In this document: positions 16,599-24,311 of the stretch, piece after piece
How positions within the stretch are numbered: the first letter of the stretch is position 1
Layout of the letters: each line of letters opens with the position of its first letter
Assembly (NCBI GenBank): GCA_003151115.1
Contig: PLWS01000001.1
Coordinates: 1 to 51,437, forward strand
Source of the DNA: Vulcanimicrobiota bacterium
GTDB lineage: Bacteria; Vulcanimicrobiota; Vulcanimicrobiia; Vulcanimicrobiales; Vulcanimicrobiaceae
DNA length: 51,437 bases
Reading direction: 5' to 3'
Translations under genes and position numbers: made by a program
Notes under the pieces: model-generated
Told to the model about the DNA's origin: nothing
Databases searched by the model: none
Seen by the model: only the letters and a program-made list of their open reading frames with translations

Positions 16599-17726
16599 TC
16601 AAGCGTTGCCCAAAACGCCCCGATCTTTTTGCGCGTAGACGTTGAGCAGAACGCCGATGGCGGCAAAGTCCGTCAGCACCGCCGAGCCGCCGTACGACAA
16701 GAATGGCAGCGGTATTCCCGTTATCGGCATGATGCCGATCGTCATGCCGATATTGACGACGATGTGAAATGCGAACATGGCGACGATTCCACTTGCGAGC
16801 AAGAACCCAAAACGATCGCGCGCACTTATCATTGCGATGACGCCGCCGAAGAGCAACACGCCGTAACACGCCAGCAGCATTACGGTCCCGACGAATCCCA
16901 GCTCTTCTCCGACGACGGTAAAAATGAAATCGGTCGAGTGTTCGGGCACGAAATTCAACTGCGTCTGCGTGCCGTGATGCAAGCCGCGGCCGAACCAGCC
17001 TCCGCTGCCGACCGCGATCTTCGACTGGTTTAAATTGTAGCCGGCGCCTTGCGGATCGGCCTTGGGATTGAGGAAGATCAGCAGACGGGCTTTCTGGAAA
17101 GGCTTCAGGATATATTTGGTTTCGATCGCGAACGCCATCGCCGCCGCGCCGGCCAGCGCGTAGGCGGCGAAGTGCTGCCACTTCGGCAAACCGAAGAACA
17201 ACTGCGCGCTCATGATCGCCATGAAGACGAGGGCCGTGCCGAGGTCCGGCTGTTTGGCCACGAGCAGCGCGGGGACGGCGACCATCAGCAGCGGTTTCCA
17301 CAACTCGGTCAGCTTCGTGTACTCGCCCTTGCAGAGTACCCACGCGATCGAAATTGCGAGAATGAGTTTTGCCGGCTCCGACGGTTGAAACGTGCCGAGC
17401 GGGCCGAGGCTAATCCAGCGCTGCGCGCCGTGAGACGAGTGTCCGCCGCGAAGGATGAATGCGAGCAGCAGCAATGTTACGACGTATAACCCCGGCGCCC
17501 ACTTGGAGAGATCGCGGTAGTCGATGCGCGAGAAACCTATCATCACGCCGATGCCGAGGATCGCGTAGAGTATTTGCTTGCGGTACTCGCCGGGGTCCGT
17601 GTGCAAACCCGCAGACTGAATGATCACGATGCCGAATGACGTTACGAGAAGCGCGGCCACGACCAAGTACCAATTGACCCGGCCGGCATACCGGCGCGCC
17701 TGCGCGCCGAACGTCATGGTAGCCAC
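16599..17726 (-). CDS. rodA: Rod shape-determining protein RodA
   Basis: A 375-residue SEDS-family polytopic membrane protein, the glycosyltransferase that polymerises peptidoglycan strands for elongation with a class B PBP. Landmarks are GAQRWISLGPLGTFQPSEPAKL, KQPDLGTALVF, NQSKIAVGSGGWFGRG, PEHSTDFIFTVVGEELG and GIPLPFLSYGGSAVLTDFAAIG. The length and motifs fit RodA better than FtsW. The start is GTG 17726 or ATG 17717, both just past the stop of the upstream VOC gene. The usual mreBCD and mrdA neighbours are absent. Confidence 0.93.
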   Translation of the reverse strand: MATMTFGAQARRYAGRVNWYLVVAALLVTSFGIVIIQSAGLHTDPGEYRKQILYAILGIGVMIGFSRIDYRDLSKWAPGLYVVTLLLLAFILRGGHSSHGAQRWISLGPLGTFQPSEPAKLILAISIAWVLCKGEYTKLTELWKPLLMVAVPALLVAKQPDLGTALVFMAIMSAQLFFGLPKWQHFAAYALAGAAAMAFAIETKYILKPFQKARLLIFLNPKADPQGAGYNLNQSKIAVGSGGWFGRGLHHGTQTQLNFVPEHSTDFIFTVVGEELGFVGTVMLLACYGVLLFGGVIAMISARDRFGFLLASGIVAMFAFHIVVNIGMTIGIMPITGIPLPFLSYGGSAVLTDFAAIGVLLNVYAQKDRGVLGNA

Positions 17727-17728
17727 TG

Positions 17729-18112
17729 CTATTCGATCCGTTCGCTAAAGACGATCTGGTTATTGAAAGGATCGACGACGCAGAGGTCGCGCGTTCCCCA
17801 CTCCTGCGTTTGGATGCCGGGATTCATATATTTGTATTTCTTGACAGCCAACTCGGCATGCAATGCGTCGACTCGGTCCATCTGGATGATGACGTGCGTT
17901 CCAGGGGTTCCGTCGCCGTGATGCTCGCTCAAAAACATCACCAGGTCGTCGCGCGATATTCCCATGAACAGCGGAGCAGTGTCGTGGAAGCGGTGTTCGA
18001 AGTCCACCTTAAACCCGAGATAGTCCAGATAGAACTCGCGCGCCTTGACGACATCGAAGATCCGCAAGATGGGAATCAAACGCTTGAGCGTTATTTGGCT
18101 GTTTTCGGCCAT
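17729..18112 (-). CDS. Glyoxalase/bleomycin-resistance (VOC) family protein
   Basis: About 127 residues with the VOC beta-alpha-beta-beta-beta pattern: IPILRIFDVVKAREFYLDYLGFKVDF, then LVMFLSEHHGDGTPGTHVIIQ and GTRDLCVVDPFNNQIVF. The wording and length are close to the single-module glyoxalase-superfamily proteins often labelled bleomycin resistance. The substrate is unknown. A GTG at 18121 is an alternative start. A possible -10 hexamer TATGAT lies about 40 nt upstream on the minus strand. It lies 3 bp before rodA and may be co-transcribed with it. Confidence 0.85.
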   Translation of the reverse strand: MAENSQITLKRLIPILRIFDVVKAREFYLDYLGFKVDFEHRFHDTAPLFMGISRDDLVMFLSEHHGDGTPGTHVIIQMDRVDALHAELAVKKYKYMNPGIQTQEWGTRDLCVVDPFNNQIVFSERIE

Positions 18113-18220
18113 TAAAGGCACCGCTTCTCATCGCGTCTCCCTAAATCATACTTGCCTGCCCAATCTTGCATTGCAGGGGAGCAAATGATACGCTGGCGTC
18201 GCGTCTGAGGTCCCGTGTCA

Positions 18221-18251
18221 CAAAGAGCCGCTCGTTAAGAGCGGCTCTTTG
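18221..18251. terminator. Strong bidirectional hairpin terminator
   Basis: A perfect 13-bp stem, CAAAGAGCCGCTC and GAGCGGCTCTTTG, with a 5-nt loop GTTAA. It lies 22 bp beyond the stop of the small minus-strand gene ending at 18274. The T-run is short (TTTG), so termination is likely but not certain. Confidence 0.8.
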
Positions 18252-18273
18252 CTTGAGGGTAGCCGGCCGAGGC

Positions 18274-18492
18274 TCAGGACGTTTCTTCACAATAAAGCTC
18301 GTCAGAGCCAAACGAATACGGAACGGGAACGTCGTTCTCGCTATCCAGGCGGAAAATCGAATCGTAATCGCCGTTAAAATCAGGGAGACGCACGATCTCG
18401 CGAGCGTCACGGTCGCGCGCAGCGGCCGTTTCGTATGGCCCTTTGGCTTCCGCGTCCACGCCCGAGCCTATGATCAGGTTGTAATACTTCAC
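18274..18492 (-). CDS. Small acidic hypothetical protein (72 aa)
   Basis: Starts at GTG 18492 with GAGAGGA about 7 nt upstream, and ends 22 bp before a strong hairpin terminator, so the gene looks real. The protein begins KYYNLIIGSGVDAEAKGPY, then has a charged helix (ARDRDAREI) and an acidic C-terminal half (YDSIFRLDSE, GSDELYCEE). No membrane segment or signal is seen. It resembles small uncharacterised proteins that also begin with a K-Y-N-L-I strand, but I cannot name a family. It is divergent from the nuclease-like gene across 86 bp and could be its functional partner, which is only inferred from location. Confidence 0.65.
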   Translation of the reverse strand: MKYYNLIIGSGVDAEAKGPYETAAARDRDAREIVRLPDFNGDYDSIFRLDSENDVPVPYSFGSDELYCEETS

Positions 18493-18578
18493 GATCCCGT
18501 CCTCTCGAAAAAAGAGATCCAGGATCCCGCAAACGGGCCGTACTAACCTCCTCGCTCACTGCAATAGGAGTGCCGAGC

Positions 18579-19043
18579 GTGGACGGACCTACGAAGAATC
18601 TTAAAAGCGACGTACTCGCCAAGCAGGCGTATTGTGCTGACCTACTCAAGCGCGGCTTCTCGAATCCAAAGGTGATCGGATCGCCTTCCGATGTCACCGC
18701 GGAAAAAGACGGCGCGATCTGGTATTTTGAGATCAAGTGCACGCGTAAGAAAGACAAATACTTCGGTGCAGCCACGTTAACCGAATGGATCCAGGCGGCG
18801 AAAGATCCACGGCATTTTCGCTTTGTCGTCGCGTCGGAGAATGACGGTCTATGGCTGTTTCAGGAGTACGATCCGGAGACGTTCATCGGACATAGCTATA
18901 TCCCGCCATTCAAAATCTACTTCAACGTGATGATGAAGCCCGAACAAATTATCAAGTCCAGGCGTCAATCCACAAGCGTTCCGATGACGCTGGAACGCTT
19001 AAGACAGATGGAAGAGCTGTACCGAGCTTTCAAGAAAACGTAA
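18579..19043 (+). CDS. PD-(D/E)XK-like nuclease-fold protein
   Basis: About 154 residues. The GTG at 18579 is chosen because AGGAG lies 8 nt upstream; the GTG at 18570 is too close to it. The core SDVTAEKDGAIWYFEIKCTRK supplies Asp38 followed by Glu51-Ile-Lys53, the D...ExK pattern of restriction-endonuclease-like folds. After it comes RFVVASENDGLWLFQEYDPETF, as in DUF3883-like nuclease-fold domains. A role in DNA processing or defence is possible but not shown. Base composition is less GC-rich than the neighbours, and the gene is bounded by a hairpin terminator and a repeat-like segment, so recent acquisition is possible. Confidence 0.65.
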   Translation: MDGPTKNLKSDVLAKQAYCADLLKRGFSNPKVIGSPSDVTAEKDGAIWYFEIKCTRKKDKYFGAATLTEWIQAAKDPRHFRFVVASENDGLWLFQEYDPETFIGHSYIPPFKIYFNVMMKPEQIIKSRRQSTSVPMTLERLRQMEELYRAFKKT

Positions 19044-19061
19044 GTCTAAATAAACTCCACT

Positions 19062-19147
19062 GCCTCGCTGGCCTCGACCACGCTCACTCCGTTCGCTGCT
19101 CGGCCGTGGTTCGACTGATGCGCCTTTCGGCGCATCGCTCACCATGA
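19062..19147. repeat. Intergenic repeat-like element with perfect hairpin
   Basis: Contains a perfect 8-bp hairpin GATGCGCC-TTTC-GGCGCATC (19117-19136) and a longer imperfect inverted repeat (TCGACCACG with CGTGGTTCGA) just upstream, ending in CACCATGACA. The design (GC-rich nested hairpins ending in a TGACA-type edge) is like the other intergenic repeats here, but sequence identity to them is limited. It may also terminate the gene ending at 19043 and the min operon. Confidence 0.5.
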
Positions 19148-19158
19148 CAAAGCGGGAG

Positions 19159-19551
19159 CTAAGTAGCTGGTGCCGGAGCTCCATTGCCGGACGGACCCGA
19201 TTGCGCGAGCCCCGGCTGCGTCGGTTGCAGCGAACGTTTTTTGCGGCGGCGGCGGCGCGGCGGTCCGGCCGGCGGCGACGGCGTGCGGTTCACAGAAATG
19301 ATCGGCACGTTGGCAAGCATCGCGAAGACGCTGTCTTGGTGTTCGAAGCGCACGTCGATTTTGTCGCGATCGACCTCCATATAACGCGAGACGACCGCAA
19401 CGAGATCTTGCTTCATTTGTTCGACCATATCGGGCGCGAGCGATAGATGATCGGACATCAGCACCAAGCGCAGCCGCTCTTTGGCGGTTTCGCCCGATTT
19501 TTCGCGGCCGAATAGGCGGCTCAGATTGTTGAAAACATCGGTGAAGGTCAT
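19159..19551 (-). CDS. minE: Cell division topological specificity factor MinE with basic C-terminal tail
   Basis: A 130-residue protein. Residues 1-12 form the membrane-binding N-terminus (MTFTDVFNNLSRLF). The MinD-interacting segment is AKERLRLVLMSDHLSL, and the topological domain is DMVEQMKQDLVAVVSRYMEVDRDKIDVRFE through VFAMLANVPII. Beyond about residue 92 there is an extra tail with a run of Arg/Lys (RRRRRKKR) followed by a Pro/Gly/Gln-rich end; typical MinE stops near residue 90. MinE drives MinD ATP hydrolysis and the pole-to-pole pattern. It overlaps the second minD by 4 bp and is last in the operon. Confidence 0.93.
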   Translation of the reverse strand: MTFTDVFNNLSRLFGREKSGETAKERLRLVLMSDHLSLAPDMVEQMKQDLVAVVSRYMEVDRDKIDVRFEHQDSVFAMLANVPIISVNRTPSPPAGPPRRRRRKKRSLQPTQPGLAQSGPSGNGAPAPAT

Positions 19552-20420
19552 TTGCGGCCTCCCAGCAGCGATCCGAGTTTATCCATGAACGTTTCTTTGT
19601 ACTCGACCATTGGCGCAGGAACGTCTTCGCCAGCGATGCGAGCGGCGATGCTGTGGTATGCTTTCGCCGTTTCGGTATCGGTGCGCAGCGCGAGCGGTTC
19701 GCCTTTATTGGTCGAAACGATGACGTCGGGTTCGTCGGCGATGACGCCGAGTAGCGGCAGCCGCAGGATCGAGTTCACGTCTTCCACCGAAAGCATCTTG
19801 CCTTTGCGCACCAGGTGAGGACGCACGCGGTTGATGATCAGTTTCGGTGAGAACGCATTGCCGAGCAAGCCGACGACGCGGTCGACGTCGCGCACGGCCG
19901 AAACTTCCGGCGTGCAAACGACGATCGCTTCCTGCGCGCCGACCACGGCGTTTGTAAATCCCATCTCGATGCCGGCCGGGCAGTCGATCAGAACGTAATC
20001 GAACTGCTCGCGCAGCTCTTCGATCAGATCGCGCATGGACTCGGTGTTGACTTCGTCCTTTTCGCGCGACTGCGCGGCGGCCAGCAAAAAAAGATTTGAG
20101 AAATGTTTGTCGCGCACGAGCGCTTCGTCGAGTTCGACCTTTTCTTCGAGGACGTCGAGCAAGTGGTAACGCACGCGGCTCTCCAAGCCCATGAGGATGT
20201 CAAGGTTGCGTAAGCCGACGTCGGCATCGACGAGCGCCACCTTGGCTCCGCGCTTCGCCAGCGCGACGCCGAGATTTGCCGTCGTCGTGGTTTTGCCCAC
20301 GCCGCCTTTGCCGGACGTCAGGACGATCGCGCGGCCCAGCTTCACGGGTACCCCGCTCGTTGCGGCGTCGGCCTGCGAGTCATCCTGAGCCACATCGAAG
20401 GGTTGACGAAGAGGAAGCAC
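19548..20420 (-). CDS. minD: Septum site-determining ATPase MinD, second copy
   Basis: A 290-residue ParA/MinD ATPase: deviant Walker [15 protein letters not shown], switch I region DADVGLRNLD, Walker [11 protein letters not shown], and a C-terminal amphipathic membrane helix (FMDKLGSLLGGRK). The GTG start at 20420 lies one base after the stop of the first minD and has AGCAGG upstream. The first 28 residues (containing PFDVAQDDSQ) are encoded by a dispersed repeat. A GTG at 20345 would omit them and give a normal-length MinD. It recruits MinC to the membrane and is the partner of MinE. It is clearly diverged from the first copy but keeps every catalytic motif. Confidence 0.92.
   Translation of the reverse strand: MLPLRQPFDVAQDDSQADAATSGVPVKLGRAIVLTSGKGGVGKTTTTANLGVALAKRGAKVALVDADVGLRNLDILMGLESRVRYHLLDVLEEKVELDEALVRDKHFSNLFLLAAAQSREKDEVNTESMRDLIEELREQFDYVLIDCPAGIEMGFTNAVVGAQEAIVVCTPEVSAVRDVDRVVGLLGNAFSPKLIINRVRPHLVRKGKMLSVEDVNSILRLPLLGVIADEPDVIVSTNKGEPLALRTDTETAKAYHSIAARIAGEDVPAPMVEYKETFMDKLGSLLGGRK
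20380..20402. repeat. Dispersed repeat head inside the 5' end of the second minD, copy 2
   Basis: Reads TCATCCTGAGCCACATCGAA on the plus strand and is close to the heads at 16531 and 22119. On the minus strand it is translated in frame as PFDVAQDD in the N-terminal extension of the second MinD. Confidence 0.75.
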
Positions 20421-20421
20421 G

Positions 20422-21213
20422 TCAGCCTGCTTTCAGCGCGCCGATGAGCCGGCCGATAAAGCCGGGCGCGTCGAGGTTGGTAAAGGGAATAAGGTCGCCT
20501 TCCAGGCGCCGGACGATTTTTTCGTAGATGCCGCGCAGGCGGTAGCCTTCACCCAGGACGAGCGGCTCGCCGCGGTTGGTCGTGTCGATGATCTCTTCGT
20601 CGTCGGGAATGATGCCGAGCAGCTCGATCGAGAGAATCTCGCAGACGTCGTCGATGGAGAGCATGTCGCCGCTGCGGACCATGTCCGGCCGGATGCGGTT
20701 GATGATCAGGCGCATCGGAATCGAGCGCTCCGCCAGCTTTCCAATCACCCGGTCCGCGTCGCGAATCGCGCTGACTTCCGGCGTTGTGACGACGATGGCT
20801 TCGTCGGCGCCGGCGATCGCGTTGCGGAAACCGCCTTCGATGCCCGCCGGGCAATCGATCAGCACGTAGTCGGCCATGTCCGCGAGTTCGTCGATCAGAT
20901 GCGCCATTTGCGACTCGGTGATCGCATCTTTGTTGCGCGTTTGCGCTGCCGGCAAGATCGCCAGCGATTCAAAGCGCTTGTCTTTGATCAGCGCCTGCCG
21001 GACTTGGCAGCGCCCTTCGATGACCTCGACCAAGTCGAAGACGATCCGTTTCTCCAAGCCGAGCACCAAGTCGAGATTGCGCAGACCGATGTCGGTGTCG
21101 ACGAGAATCACTCGATGACCGCGTTTGGCAAGCGCCGCCCCGATATTTACCGTTGCGGTGGTCTTGCCGACGCCGCCTTTGCCGGACGTCAGGACGATCT
21201 TGCGAGCTTTCAC
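20422..21213 (-). CDS. minD: Septum site-determining ATPase MinD, first copy
   Basis: A 263-residue MinD of canonical length: deviant Walker [15 protein letters not shown] (Lys12, Lys17), [14 protein letters not shown], Walker [28 protein letters not shown], and a C-terminal amphipathic helix ([15 protein letters not shown]). It couples ATP-dependent dimerisation to membrane binding and MinC recruitment. The ATG overlaps the minC stop by 4 bp; the second minD follows after one base. Both MinDs keep all catalytic residues, so mixed dimers or division of labour are possible. Confidence 0.95.
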   Translation of the reverse strand: MKARKIVLTSGKGGVGKTTATVNIGAALAKRGHRVILVDTDIGLRNLDLVLGLEKRIVFDLVEVIEGRCQVRQALIKDKRFESLAILPAAQTRNKDAITESQMAHLIDELADMADYVLIDCPAGIEGGFRNAIAGADEAIVVTTPEVSAIRDADRVIGKLAERSIPMRLIINRIRPDMVRSGDMLSIDDVCEILSIELLGIIPDDEEIIDTTNRGEPLVLGEGYRLRGIYEKIVRRLEGDLIPFTNLDAPGFIGRLIGALKAG

Positions 21214-22022
21214 TCCACCTTCTCCTTGGTTTCCTTAGCAAAACGCTCCGCCGAAACCAGCGGAACGATCGTTATGCGTTCGTTCTGCACGCAGGCGGCT
21301 TCCGGCTCTTTATGAGCTCCGCGAACGCCGGATTCGGCAGCGATCAGTGTCGCGATGCGCAGCTGCGTCGGCGAAAGATCGACGGCGTAGACGCGCGCCC
21401 CAGCATCGCCTTGCGCGCCCGCGTGCGCGATGCCGCGCAGCGAACCGAATACGGCGATGTCGCCGCCGGCGATCAGCTCCGCGCCCGGATTGACGTCGCC
21501 GATGACCACGATGTTGCCGACGTTGTGCAGCGCCTGCCCTCCCCGTAAAGTACCCACGTGATAGAGCGTTGCGGGCGCGACCGGCGGAATCTCGACGTAC
21601 TCCGGTTCTGGTTCGGGCGCAGGCACCAAGCGCCGAACGCTGCTCTCCCCGCGGCTCCGGCGCACCGCGATGTCTTTTCGCGCGCCCTCAAAATCGGGAA
21701 CCAGCGACCGCGCTGCGTCCGAGAGCTGTAGCTCCGGTTTCGGACGCAGCGCCCGCCGCCGTGCAAGCTCTTCCCCGTCGTCGGGTTGGGCAACGGTCAC
21801 GCCTTCGAACGCGATCCCATGGGCGGTCAGAAGGGTCCGCAGCCGCGCGAGTTGCTCCTCAGAGAGTCCCTCGCGCCCGACGGCAGCCGTGGCTGACGAC
21901 CCGGAATAAAAGCCGCGACGCTCGCCGAGCTTGCTCTGCAGCTCGGCAAGAGCTTCCTCGAAATCGCGCTCTCCTAAGGCGACTTCAAGGCCAAGGCCCT
22001 TGCCGCGCAACACCGCCATCAT
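21210..22022 (-). CDS. minC: Septum site-determining protein MinC
   Basis: About 270 residues from ATG 22022 ([17 protein letters not shown]), where MinC homology begins; a GTG at 22097 would add 25 unrelated residues. The N-domain (to about residue 85) contains the [19 protein letters not shown] pattern. A charged Pro/Glu linker follows. The C-terminal beta-helix domain has [46 protein letters not shown] and PTQLRIA. MinC, recruited by MinD, blocks FtsZ polymerisation away from midcell. It is first in the minC-minD-minD-minE operon. No good ribosome site is visible at ATG 22022. Confidence 0.92.
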   Translation of the reverse strand: MMAVLRGKGLGLEVALGERDFEEALAELQSKLGERRGFYSGSSATAAVGREGLSEEQLARLRTLLTAHGIAFEGVTVAQPDDGEELARRRALRPKPELQLSDAARSLVPDFEGARKDIAVRRSRGESSVRRLVPAPEPEPEYVEIPPVAPATLYHVGTLRGGQALHNVGNIVVIGDVNPGAELIAGGDIAVFGSLRGIAHAGAQGDAGARVYAVDLSPTQLRIATLIAAESGVRGAHKEPEAACVQNERITIVPLVSAERFAKETKEKVE

Positions 22023-22118
22023 CCGAGGCGGTTCGAACGCGCAAGCGGCCGCCCTGCGGCCTCCACAGAAGCCCCACAATAACTTCCGCTTATGCACAGC
22101 TCCTCCACAGCCCCCTTC

Positions 22119-22160
22119 GTCCTTCGACCTGGCTCAGGATGACATAACTCAGGATGACAT
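22119..22160. repeat. Dispersed repeat head, inverted, with duplicated end, copy 3
   Basis: Reads GTCCTTCGACCTGGCTCAGG then ATGACATAACTCAGGATGACAT, so the CTCAGGATGACAT end is present twice in tandem. It is the reverse complement of the heads at 16531 and 20380. It lies about 100 bp upstream of minC, in its leader or promoter region, and upstream of the divergent M48 gene. Confidence 0.75.
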
Positions 22161-22244
22161 AGGTGTAACAAAGGAACCTGGACCTGCGTTCTGGGAGTGC
22201 GCACATATCTGAACTCGGGCCCGCCCCCGCGGGTTATAGGTAAT

Positions 22245-24302
22245 ATGGCCATGCTGTTTCGCAAAATCGTTCCATCAGCGCTCATTTTGGCATTGCTGAG
22301 TGCCATATGTCCGGCACCCGCGCTCGCACTTTCAACGGCGAACGAAGTCGCCATCGGGCGCAGCTACGATCAGCAGATCGTCGAAAGCAGCGTCATCGAA
22401 ACCGACCCGCTCCTGAACGCCTGGGTGCAGAGCGTCTCGGCCAAACTCTGGGCGCAAACCGCGCGCAAAGACGTTCCCTATAACATCAAGATCGTCGGCG
22501 ACACGAGCATCAACGCATTTTCGACGCTGGGCGGCTACGTCTACGTCAACACCGGACTGCTCGACTTCGTCCAATCTGACGACGAACTCGCGGCGGTCAT
22601 CGGCCACGAAACCGGCCACATCGAACGGCGCCATACCGTCACGATGCAGAACAAGTCGCAGATCTTGAGCATCCTGCTCGGCATCGCATCGATCTTCTCG
22701 CCCTTCATCTATAACTTCGGCAACCTGCTCCAAGCCGGCGCCATGGCGAAAATGCAGCGCGTCGACGAGCTCCAAGCCGACGAATACGGCCTGCTGCTCA
22801 TGTCGCGAGCCGGTTTCGATCCGCAAGCGATGATCACGATGCAGCAACATCTGGGGGCGCTCGAAGGCGACCATAACGATCTCGTCACGAAGTATTTCGA
22901 AAGCCATCCGGGCTCAGACGCGCGCATTTCGCACCTGGTCGGTTATCCGGAACTCGATCCGACGAAAGTCACGGCGCAGCAGAAGCTCGTGCGCGCGCAG
23001 CACGACCTCGACGAAGACCGCTACAACGTCGCCGCCATCGATTTGAACGACATCCTGAAGACCGATTCCTCGAATCAGGAAGCTCTACTCGGCCTCGGGC
23101 AGAGCCAGCTCGCGCTCGGACTGACCAGCAAAAGCGAACAGACACTGGGAACGCTCGCGCAGAGTACGTCGCCGCAAGTGAAAGCCGCCGCGCTTCAGCG
23201 CATCTCCGCACTGCGCTCGATGCAGGCGCGCCGCGTCGACCTGACGCGCCCCGACCTGGCCAGCTTGCGCGCGCAGATGCAGCAAGCGGTGCAAGTGCAG
23301 GCGCAAGCGCAAGCCCAGATCGCCGCGCGTCACGATCAGGGTCACAGCCAGCTGAAGTCGCTGCAGCTCCGCCTGCAAGCGATCCAGTATGAAATTCCGG
23401 ACTTCAGTTCGATCGACATCAAGCAAGGTTCGCGACTGGAAGCGATCGTCAAGACCGTCAGCGGGATGAGCCGTTCGGTCAACAGCGCTTTCCAAGACGC
23501 GACCTCGGCCATCGACAACGTCGGCTCGATCGACGCAAAGACGAACAAACCCGACGGCCTGCTGCGCGAGAACGCCCAAATCTTGGACGAGATGCAGGCG
23601 CCGCTGAATCTGAACCCGATTCCCTCGGATTCGATCGCGATATTCCCGTCTTACCCGCACATGATCGGTGAAGTCTCAACCGCCGATGCCGACATGGTCC
23701 GTTCGGTGGACGCCGGCCGCGCGGCTGCGATGCAGCTCGACAGCGGACTTGCCGACCTCGACGCGTTCTTCAAGCGCCTGCAGCAGATTCGCCTGAATGC
23801 CTTCGGCGACGTCGACCAGTTCGACTACAGCTCGCTGCTGCCGTACATGCAGCAAGCGACCGCGTCGCTCGGCGCCGCGGCGATCTCCGCATCGCAGGCA
23901 AATCAACTCTACGATCTGGCGCGGTCGCGGCAACTTTCGACGCGCATCACGCTGCTTGGCGTGGGAACCTCGCCGCAGCGTTACGACACGCTGCAAAAAG
24001 CGATCAACTTGCGCTTTAACGTCGACGACATCGACTACATCGGCATGCTGCACGACAACGTCACGCCGGGCGAGCTGACGGCTGCCTCCATCATTGCGGC
24101 CGATTTCAAGACGACACCGCAGGACATCATCCGCGAAGCCCACGAGACGCACCGCACCGTCATCGACGTGGCAAACGCCCGGGGCATGCACGCGCTGGCG
24201 CTCGAGGTCTTCCTGGGCCTCATCTACTTGGACTACACGGACGACCCGGCCAAGGAAGCTCAGCCGGACGGAGCCGCAACAAACCAGAACGTAGGCGTGT
24301 AG
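22245..24302 (+). CDS. BepA-like M48 metalloprotease with TPR region
   Basis: About 685 residues, starting at ATG 22245 (AGG 4 nt upstream; ATG 22251 also possible) with a Sec signal peptide ending ALA. The zinc site is complete: His121-Glu122 and His125 in HETGH, and the downstream Glu in ELQADEYG. A TPR-like region follows (LVRAQHDLDEDRYNVAAIDLNDIL, then a repeat), then a Gln/Ala-rich coiled coil and a long C-terminal region with no family I recognise. BepA-type proteins degrade or chaperone misassembled outer-membrane proteins in the periplasm. It is divergent from minC across about 220 bp. It is larger than E. coli BepA because of the C-terminal extension. Confidence 0.9.
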   Translation: MAMLFRKIVPSALILALLSAICPAPALALSTANEVAIGRSYDQQIVESSVIETDPLLNAWVQSVSAKLWAQTARKDVPYNIKIVGDTSINAFSTLGGYVYVNTGLLDFVQSDDELAAVIGHETGHIERRHTVTMQNKSQILSILLGIASIFSPFIYNFGNLLQAGAMAKMQRVDELQADEYGLLLMSRAGFDPQAMITMQQHLGALEGDHNDLVTKYFESHPGSDARISHLVGYPELDPTKVTAQQKLVRAQHDLDEDRYNVAAIDLNDILKTDSSNQEALLGLGQSQLALGLTSKSEQTLGTLAQSTSPQVKAAALQRISALRSMQARRVDLTRPDLASLRAQMQQAVQVQAQAQAQIAARHDQGHSQLKSLQLRLQAIQYEIPDFSSIDIKQGSRLEAIVKTVSGMSRSVNSAFQDATSAIDNVGSIDAKTNKPDGLLRENAQILDEMQAPLNLNPIPSDSIAIFPSYPHMIGEVSTADADMVRSVDAGRAAAMQLDSGLADLDAFFKRLQQIRLNAFGDVDQFDYSSLLPYMQQATASLGAAAISASQANQLYDLARSRQLSTRITLLGVGTSPQRYDTLQKAINLRFNVDDIDYIGMLHDNVTPGELTAASIIAADFKTTPQDIIREAHETHRTVIDVANARGMHALALEVFLGLIYLDYTDDPAKEAQPDGAATNQNVGV

Positions 24303-24311
24303 TAGCCTTAG

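Noticed and set aside
22025-22045. GGTTCGAAC string resembling a tRNA T-loop
   Set aside because: No acceptor, D-arm or anticodon stem can be built around it on either strand.
22089-22097. TTATGCACA, a match to the DnaA box consensus, upstream of minC
   Set aside because: A single box with no cluster, no AT-rich unwinding region and no dnaA or dnaN nearby; expected by chance.
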